Below, one piece after another: positions 57,090-64,000 of a stretch of DNA of 64,000 nt; the stretch's first letter is position 1, and the number at the start of each line of letters is the position of its first letter. The notes under the pieces are model-generated. The model made no database searches. It worked only from the letters and a program-made list of their open reading frames with translations, and was not told the DNA's origin. The position numbers were made by a program, and so were the translations under genes. Source of the DNA: Cryptomeria japonica (taxonomy: Eukaryota; Streptophyta; Pinopsida; Cupressales; Cupressaceae); NCBI RefSeq assembly GCF_030272615.1, contig NC_081415.1, positions 416,420,757 to 416,484,756 on the forward strand, written 5' to 3'.

Positions 57090-57340
57090 GTGGGACAATG
57101 TGAAATGATAATTCGTTATATATTAATTACAAAGGGGACGAAGGCTCCTTATATAGAGATTACAAGAAGATCTTTCCACAATAGAAACGATCAAGAATAG
57201 AAACACGAAAGATAGAAAGGAAACTTCTTAAAACCAACTAAAGATGAAAGACAAACAAAAGTTTCTAAATACTAACTGAATGACTAAGATGGCCATTATA
57301 TCAATAGTATTTTAATACCCTCTCTTAATGGTCATCCTAC
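57090..57340. other. possible LTR fragment
   Basis: CTCCTTATATAGAGATTACAAG near 57,146 and a CCCTCTCTTAATGG stretch near 57,318 resemble the end of a Copia-type LTR, but no boundaries were found. Confidence 0.3.
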
Positions 57341-57609
57341 TAACGACCTTACAAAAGATGTGACATAATTTGTAGGTCATTTGGCCATGAATGCATTGAA
57401 GGCTGCCCCCTTCTTAGAACGCTCTTCGACATGAGCTTGCTGTTGAGACCCTCCCTGGTTGGACTTTTGATCAGCCAATTGTTTTCTGCAGAAATTCTAG
57501 ATATGACCAAGTTTACCACAATCCTTCCAAAATGATGTTGGGTAACAAAGCTAACCCTCCCTTTATCCAAAGACACAGATCAGCTTCTCAAAAAACTTCG
57601 ATTTTTGTT

Positions 57610-57960
57610 GATAAAAAATCGGCAAAAGAATTGAAACCATGATTTTGTGGAAAATTCGTCAAACCAAATTGAAACCTTCATTTTTGTGGAAAAAAATCAG
57701 AAAACCCACCATACAAATAATTAAATGGGAAAAAACTCCATCGCACAACATGAATACACCCACGTCAAAAAACCATAAATCATGCCAAAACCCTCGATGT
57801 TCATTGCAGGAAACCCACGATCATGTAGAAAAACACCCATCACAGGAAACTGCAGAAACCCATGAATTCTTGAAAAAAACTTTTGTGAATTCAAAGAAAC
57901 CCTTCAAATTGCACCCACGATTTTTTCATAAAAAAATCAATTAAAAAAATCTCTAGAAAT
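57610..57960. repeat. GAAACCCAnGATTnTGTGGAAAA array
   Basis: CCATGATTTTGTGGAAAA, CTTCATTTTTGTGGAAAA, AACCCACGATCATGTAGAAA, AACCCATGAATTCTTG and CACCCACGATTTTTTC recur every 40-60 bases. A 101-codon Lys/His-rich frame across it is a by-product of the repeat. Confidence 0.55.
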
Positions 57961-58880
57961 AAATTCCAGGTAGAAGCCATGAATTTATATTATAAAAACG
58001 AATACCTATAGTTGAACTAAGCACAGTTTTGGGTTCAGACTAACCATGCACGGTGACCTACAATTAGCAGGTCCCCAATGGTATGAACCTGAAATGCATC
58101 AAATACCCCCCACACTTCACCATTGAAACCATTGAACTCTATTTCTAAAAAAACTGCATCTAACTCCTAACTCCTAAAAAATTCTAACTAGAATCTAAGC
58201 TGTTCTAACCCTTTACAATGAGAGGCATCCTGCCTTTTATAGATTTTACAAATTGAATCAAAGGCCAAGATCGACTGCATCCAACAGTCCTAATCTGCCC
58301 TCTAGAACCTGGCAACTTTAACCTATGCCTAGTTAATCCTTAGTTATCCTCCCAACCACATTCTCAACTACCGACCACTGTTTGGCATCAATTTGGTCAA
58401 TCTGGTAGTTAGAAATAACTGACCTGTGTCCCTTTACTTTAAATTCATTAGATGGGGCCCACAGGTAGTTCTTTTACATTTAAACAACTCAGTTTTGCAA
58501 ACTGGTTTTTTGGAATTAATTTGTTCCAGCGGTGCATTTTTGATAATGCATAGACTCGTAGCATTCTGAGTGTTCTTCGTCTTTGGTCTTGAGGGTGGAT
58601 TCCAACTTTGCGGTTCAGGTTGTGGCACGTTTCTCCGTGCTTCATTTTACAATCTATGGTGCATTCTTCATTGGCAGTGCTTGGGACTATCATTTTGATC
58701 TTGCACTTTGCATTTTCGCTTCTCGGCGTCGATCGCGATCAGGTCTTCACTTTGCGCTTAGGTTTTCTCCCAGCTTCTTCGAGTGACATCATTGATTTTG
58801 CAAACAATCAATTTTAACTTGGATTAATTACTTTGAAAAATTAAATAAATTAATTTAACAAATATTAAATTTTTAGGCGA
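57961..58880. other. no gene seen
   Basis: Short frames on both strands near 58,430-58,820 show no similarity I recognise. GCCTTTTATAGATTTT near 58,232 may be a minus- or plus-strand LTR promoter fragment. Confidence 0.4.
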
Positions 58881-58889
58881 TGTCGGGTT

Positions 58890-60240
58890 TTGTTTCGGCG
58901 AAGACGAAAGATGTTTGCTTTAAAACAATATAAAACCTCCTTTGCAAAATTAGGGTTCCAAGATTAAAATGCGGCGTTGTAAGATGCAAACTTCGAGCTT
59001 TTAATTAAAACTGCGAACTTTAATTCAATGCTTCCTTTGCAAATGGGAAACTTGGGAAGTTTAGACGATTAGTGTGATTTTCTTTTTTAGTTTGTCATTT
59101 TGCACAAAATCGCCAAGCTAATGCTTTATTAGCTTAAATTATCGAACACTTAAAAATTCCCCCTCACTTATGATAAAATCATACATTTCAAGTGAAATGG
59201 GCGACAAAACCATCGAGCCCCTTTTAAATGCCCTCTTTCTTAAAAATTTGGCTATTTTTACTTAAATGAGCGATTTTTATCATTTCTTGCAAAATGAACA
59301 AAAATGCCGAACTTTGCTTTTACACCCTTTACACTTAAATCGCCCCCTTTGGTACACATGAAATTCGGCTATCTTGCTGGAAATGTGAGATTTTTTTGTT
59401 TGTTTTATTTCCCTTGAAAACACCTGAACTTTCTCTTTGCTGCTATCAAGCGTCCCCTTCTTAGTATAACATTCGGTGATTTTATTAAAATGGCACAATT
59501 TTAAAGGCATCTTGAAAGAAAAATTTCGAACCTTTACGTGCTTTTGCCCTCTTTGCCAAGTCCAGTCGGACTTTGAATTAAAATGTGCGATTTCCTTTTA
59601 TTTGTTTTCATTACACCAAACTCGGTTTATTTCTCGAGAATATTAGGTTAAAAAGAGCGATGGCAAAGGAGTGATTTAGTTCGAACAAAATAATGCCCGA
59701 ACTTTCTCTTTTTGATTCTAAGCACTACGCCTTGGGGAATTTCGGCAAATTGAAGGCATTTTCGAGGGTTTAAACTTTAAACTTGGCTTTCTTGGATAGA
59801 ATGAGCGATTTGGTGCTGCAAACTTAAAAAAAACGCCCCCTTAAGACTTGTGTATTTTACCCAGAATGAGCTAACTTTTGCATTTGACTGTCTTCCTCTG
59901 CACTGAGAAACTCATGCAATTTGAGATGACTTCGCCTAAGGGATGTGACGTCGGGTTTTATTTCTACGCCTTTGGTTTGTTTACAAACTCAGACTTTTTG
60001 AAGAAAATGTGAGAATCGCACCCTTTGCACCTTGCAAACTTGATGGCAAAGAGGGGAAGAGAACTTGGCTTTTTGGTAAAAAATGCGAACTTTTACAACG
60101 CCCCCTAAGACAAAATTCGGCCCTTTTGGCAGAAATGAAATAAACCAATTTCATCGAACTTGAAAATGCTGAGTTTTGAGGCTTACGAGCATTCCTCTTT
60201 AATCGATTGTCCCCTTTACTCTAACGTTCAAGCTCATTAG
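58890..60240. repeat. TTCGG / AAATGnGCGATTT degenerate array
   Basis: About 1.35 kb in which AAATGAGCGATTT-like words recur near 59,265, 59,382, 59,582, 59,656 and 59,798, with decayed copies elsewhere. They alternate with (A)TTCGGC/T words and CCCCCTT pieces. The period is loose, about 80-170 bases. Its texture is the reverse complement of 35,560-36,840. No open frame of note. Confidence 0.55.
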
Positions 60241-60349
60241 AAAGCTCGGGGATGTCAGGAGGTTTAAAATTTCATTATGGCTCAGAGCCTGTCATCTCTC
60301 TCTCAACTGGGCAATGGGGGTCTCCTATCACAGACGGGGTGTGTGTGCA

Positions 60350-60485
60350 AAATGCACAACATGACGCCCGTACATCCTAGGGATGGAGGGGGCTGTTTGG
60401 GACGTCCCTCGATTGTCCTGGGGATGGACAAACGTCCCGCACGACTAGGACCAATTTTCTAAAGTTAAAAAAAAAAAAAAAATAC
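60350..60485. repeat. GGGACGTCCC block ending in poly(A)
   Basis: TTTGGGACGTCCCTCGATTG and GGACAAACGTCCCGC face each other around CCTGGGGATGG. An A run of about 17 follows at 60,466-60,482, which could be the tail of a retroposed sequence. Confidence 0.45.
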
Positions 60486-60924
60486 TTGCGATTTTTCGTT
60501 TTTATAAAATATGCTGCCGTATGTTTTTATTTTTATGTGTTCTTCCCCTACACCCTCATTGTGAACATTACATTTTTTATTTTCACTATTTAGTGTTCAT
60601 GCCTCCTTCTCGTGTGATTTTTTTCACGAACTGGGGTGTGGTATTTCATATTTTTCATGAACTGGGATGCGATATTTCATATTTTTCACGAACTGAGGGC
60701 TGTCATGCAATATTTTGGTTGAAGCAGTGCCAATTTTTCAGTGAAGCTGTGTGTGTGCATTCTAGGTTGGAGTTGTTGGGTTAAGGTAATTCGTAGGGCC
60801 GCAGTTTAATAGTGAACACGTAATTGCTAGGTTAGCCTAATACCAAATATGTTAAAATTTAATAACGTTTTAAATTTTTCAGTCTTTTCTCAATTTTTGA
60901 TTTCTCCCACGATATAAAAAATTT

Positions 60925-61253
60925 AACATTCACTTTCTAATAGTAATGTACAGTAGGATCAGAAAGTGAATGTTAAAATTCGATCCTATTGTACATTATG
61001 ATCAGAAAGTGAATGAAATTAAATTTCCAGCATAGTTAGAGGATAGTTAAAGGCTTCTTTTGTCATAAGTTCTTAACCCTTCCACCTCTAATTATGCTGG
61101 AAATTTAATTTTAACATTCACTTTCTGATAATAATGTACAGTAGGATGGAATTTATCGATCCTACTGTACATTACTATCAGAAAGTGAATGTTAATTTTT
61201 TTTGATAATAATGTATAGGATCTTATTGTACATTATTATCAGAAAGTGAATGT
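60925..61253. repeat. nested fold-back upstream of the hAT ORF
   Basis: A 36-base unit U (AACATTCACTTTCTGATA...GTAGGATC) and its complement U' alternate: U 60,925-60,960; U' 60,982-61,015; U 61,113-61,147; U' 61,158-61,193; partial U 61,204-61,222; U' 61,219-61,253. In the centre, 61,016-61,042 pairs with 61,085-61,112 around a 42-base loop. The whole of 60,925-61,042 can pair with 61,085-61,193, and each arm also folds on itself. Confidence 0.9.
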
Positions 61254-61369
61254 TAAATTTTTTTACTTTTCCTTTAATTTTTTCAATTTGTCATTTGAAG
61301 AATGAAATGAGAGACGTCTGATTATTTTTTATTTTTGGTATTTTATCAGTTTATCAAACTCAAAAAAAA

Positions 61370-61834
61370 ATGAGTAGCATTGGGGGTGATAGTAGTAGTG
61401 AGAATGAAGTGGAAGTGGTTGGTGGAAATGCAAGTGGAAGTACTGAGAGAAGTAGTGGGCAGCAACCTATTGTATTTAAATGCCCTTCAAAAATTATGGA
61501 AACATATGCAAAGGGCCCTTTTAATAAAACAAAACCTCTTCTCCAATATGTTACACCTAAAGGTGAAAAGAAAAGAAATTTAGGAGGGAGTAGGGTGTGG
61601 AATTGTCATGTTTGTTTGATAGATTTTAAGGGCAGCTACACAAGGGTAAAATCTCATTTTTGGGTGTTCTGGGCCATGGGGTCAAAACTTGTCCAAAGTT
61701 AAAAGATGAGGAGAGGATATAGTGTCATAGATTGCATATGGAGGCAGAAATGGGGAAACAAGGTGTGGCAATACCAGCACCTTCTTTTGCATTTTCACAA
61801 ACATCTAGGCCTATGACATCCACTATTGGTAGTG
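61370..61834 (+). pseudogene. hAT transposase, N-terminal part (BED zinc finger)
   Basis: ATG 61,370 opens a Ser/Glu-rich leader, then VWNCHVCLIDFKGSYTRVKS, the start of a plant hAT BED-type zinc finger (C-x2-C). A one-base frame error near 61,665 breaks the finger; the other frame gives GHGVKTCPKLKDEERI, a stop, then CHRLHMEAEMGKQ and PMTSTIGS. A solo LTR then interrupts it. Removing the LTR joins TIGS directly to DSQIETRGKRKM at 63,396. The transposase would cut and paste hAT DNA transposons. Confidence 0.8.
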
Positions 61835-63388
61835 TGTAGGATGAAAATGGAATCGAGTGAATCAGGACCTAATCCCACTCCCTTTCACACATTGAAATAT
61901 GGAAGCTTCTAAGGAGATGATTCACTTTGACTTCTTCTCATGACAGAGAGTCAAGGAATATCTTTAGGGTTTCTATTCCTTTGCTGCTATGAAGAGGAGA
62001 TGAGCTAAATGCAAACAAATGACAAACTATACTAAGGAGATGAACAATATTGATAACATAAACTGAAATAACAGAAAATGCAAAACTGAGATTGAGACAC
62101 AAGTTGTAGAATAGGAAATGAAATTCAAATGTGCACCTGTCACCAGAAATTGAGTTGAATTGAGTTGGACCCGGGTGCTAGGCGCTCTGGTCTTTGAAAG
62201 TGCACTGAGCTAATCTTTTGGAATTTGCAACCTGAAGTCCTAAGACATTGAACTGCCATAGAAAGCACAAAAATGTAGAGGACCAGGGCATTGGGCGCTC
62301 CGGTCCCAGGGATCTAGGACCTCCTTCTGCATCTAGACCTGTACTTGTAGTCTTTGGTTTTCCCGAAGATCACAGCTCCGTCGAATCTCTGTATGTTTGG
62401 GTGGCTATATAGGGTTTGGCCTTAGTCAAACCCCTTGTTTTGGTGATTCCCACCTCCACAAATAGCCAATAATGTATTGAAATGTGTGTGTGCTATAATC
62501 TTATGTGCTTACAAGATCCTAAACGAACTAGAATGCAAGAATTAGAATTCTACCCTATGCTTTGAGTATACACCCTAAATGAACAAAATGTAAATGAGAA
62601 TGCTTCAAATCACAAATGCATTAATGGATCTAAAGCAATGATGTAGATCCGAAAATGAAGGTTGTGAAGCTCATACAAAGATATGAAAATAACATGAAAC
62701 CATACCAAACCCTAAGGGGGAGGTATAAGCCAATCAACAGTCGGTGATCTCTTATTATTCTTCAATATCTTCAAAAGCTTCAATTGATGATGAAAATGGT
62801 TGATGTAGACTTGATGAATGCTTGATTTGTTGATTGAAGACTTCACATAACCTGCACTTTCACTTCATAAGAGGCTCCTTCAATTGCTAGAGAATGGATC
62901 CTTCAAATGAGGAAAGGAAAGGCTATATATATGAAACCCTAACTTTGTTTTTGATCAAAGGCCGACCTGGAATTGATATATTTTTGCACGAATATGGATT
63001 TAAACATTATAATACCACCAAAACACGATCCCAAAATTCGGGGAGAAAAACTAGGGCCTAGAATGCCGCGCTCTTGTCCTTTCAACTTTTTTCCAAGTTT
63101 TTAGGGATGCATGATATCATGATTACAAAGTCAATCCCAACTCAATGTGACAATTCAAGGTGTTTAGATATGCGAAATCAGGTCTTGAAGGTCAAAATAG
63201 GACTTAATCAGGGTTTTGATGAATTGATTAAAAGGATACGATAAAAGAGGACTTTAGATTTAATTAAATTAATTAATCAAATGCTTAAAGGGAATTTAAA
63301 AATGCAAAATGCAACACACTAAGGCGGGTGCTAACCTAAGCGTGAAATTGTACCACCCAATTAAGGATTTACAATTTATGACGCTACA
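61835..63388 (-). repeat. solo LTR in the hAT gene (TGTAG...CTACA family, copy 3)
   Basis: On the minus strand it starts at 63,388 with TGTAGCGTCATAAATTG and ends CATCCTACA. GGTAGTG lies on both sides (61,828-61,834 and 63,389-63,395). This is either a 7-base duplication or a 5-base one (GGTAG) if the element ends two bases further out, at 61,833. GGCTATATAGG near 62,404 is the TATA region. The GACCAGGGCATTGGGCGCTC / GGGTGCTAGGCGCTCTGGTC pair is at 62,170-62,320. Confidence 0.85.
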
Positions 63389-63575
63389 GGTAGTGATAGT
63401 CAAATTGAGACAAGAGGAAAGAGGAAGATGGTTAGTGAGAAGGGAGGGTCAGTAGAAGCTTTGTTTAATACACAAGGACGTGAAGCTACAAAGTCATCCT
63501 TTGGTAGATTCTTTTTTGCTAATGCCATCCCATTTCATGTGGCATGTTCCTCTTACCTCAAACAAATGGTCAAAG
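63389..63575 (+). pseudogene. hAT transposase, middle part
   Basis: Open frame in phase with 61,829: DSQIETRGKRKMVSEKGGS, then GRFFFANAIPFHVACSSYLK and QMVK. The F-x-x-x-A-I-P-F-x-V...P/Y pattern is the start of the core region (DUF659) of plant hAT transposases. It is cut at 63,576 by an LTR insertion, so the catalytic core and dimerisation domain lie beyond it or are lost. Confidence 0.8.
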
Positions 63576-64000
63576 TGTAATGTCCCCTTTTCCACTCTAG
63601 TTTGTTTTGGGGATTGTTGGCCAATTCCGAGACCCGTTGGTTAATCAGAGGCAAAAATTAAGGTTTCCTTTTTTCTAGGAGGATGCTTTGGCAGTTTTGG
63701 TGGCTTGCATGCTGGAATTTTACAGTTCTGATTCTGGATTCCTTCTGCGTTTTTAGAAAGCTTTGCGATGGTGTGACATGCAACTGAATTTGAGGACTTT
63801 TTTGAACTTACTATTTTTAGTAAGTGGGGTGAGGACAACTTATTTTTCTGGGGTTTTTTGGGTTTTCATAGAGCCTCACGATTGTGATGCAAACGAATCC
63901 GAAGACTTTTTCGGACTTACTATTTTTAGGAAGTTGTGATGGCTGTTCAGAATGTGGTTAAAATGCATTTGGACACACTATTTTTAGAAGTATGCTATTT
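63576..64000 (+). repeat. LTR start, TGTAATGTCCCC family (runs off window)
   Basis: Starts TGTAATGTCCCCTTTTCC, as at 39,163. The following GAGACCCGTTGGTTAATC matches GAGACCCGTAGGCTAGG at 39,217. It contains ACTTACTATTTTTAGTAAGT at 63,806 and near-copies at 63,915 and 63,973. Confidence 0.8.

Noticed and set aside
57639-57944. 101-codon Lys/His/Pro-rich frame
   Set aside because: It is made of the repeated AAACCCA / TTTTGTGGAAAA words and has no other support.

Overview
This window looks like a piece of a large, AT-rich plant nuclear genome, most likely a gymnosperm and probably a conifer. The reasons are long LTR retrotransposons of several families, most of them old and full of stops; nested insertions and solo LTRs; remains of LINE and hAT elements; and one recognisable host gene, a PUS10 homologue whose first intron is over 6 kb and filled with retroelement remains. 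The species is inferred, not proven.

Layout. 1-1.7 kb: minus-strand Ty3/gypsy relic (gag end, protease, integrase) that lacks reverse transcriptase and RNase H. 1.7-2.8 kb: minus-strand LTR of the TGTAG...CTACA family. 3.6-8.9 kb: Copia-like LTR pieces, short-motif arrays and promoter-like LTR remnants. 9,431-20,547: the best preserved element, a complete but dead Athila-like Ty3/gypsy element with 1.2-kb LTRs, a tRNA-Asp primer site, gag, protease, RT, RNase H, integrase and a long extra 3' reading frame, flanked by a CCCCT target duplication. It sits inside an older element whose 3' LTR is at 21,597-22,960. 25,975-32,692: PUS10 exons 1 and 2, with a Gypsy gag/protease relic in the intron. 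33-35 kb: tandem repeats and an LTR fragment.

35.5-44 kb: a nest of minus-strand elements (accessory ORF, hairpin array, several LTRs with ATGTCCCC near the 5' end) with a plus-strand LTR insertion of about 1.9 kb at 39,163-41,044. 45,513-46,340: solo LTR with an AAAAG duplication. 49-53 kb: LINE RNase H remains and an unrecognised ORF split by an LTR. 54,251-57,010: complete non-autonomous LTR element on the minus strand (GTTTG duplication, initiator-Met primer site, no coding capacity seen). 58.9-60.4 kb: more short-motif arrays. 60.9-61.25 kb: an elaborate fold-back. 61,370-63,575: hAT transposase pseudogene split by a solo LTR and cut off by another LTR that runs out of the window.

The most unusual recurring theme is that LTR-element remains here carry their own short quasi-palindromic motif arrays, each with a different motif. 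The clearest is a set of nine 35-bp hairpins at 38.4-41.4 kb. No living multi-gene system is evident; the only plausible functional host gene is PUS10, which is incomplete in this window.
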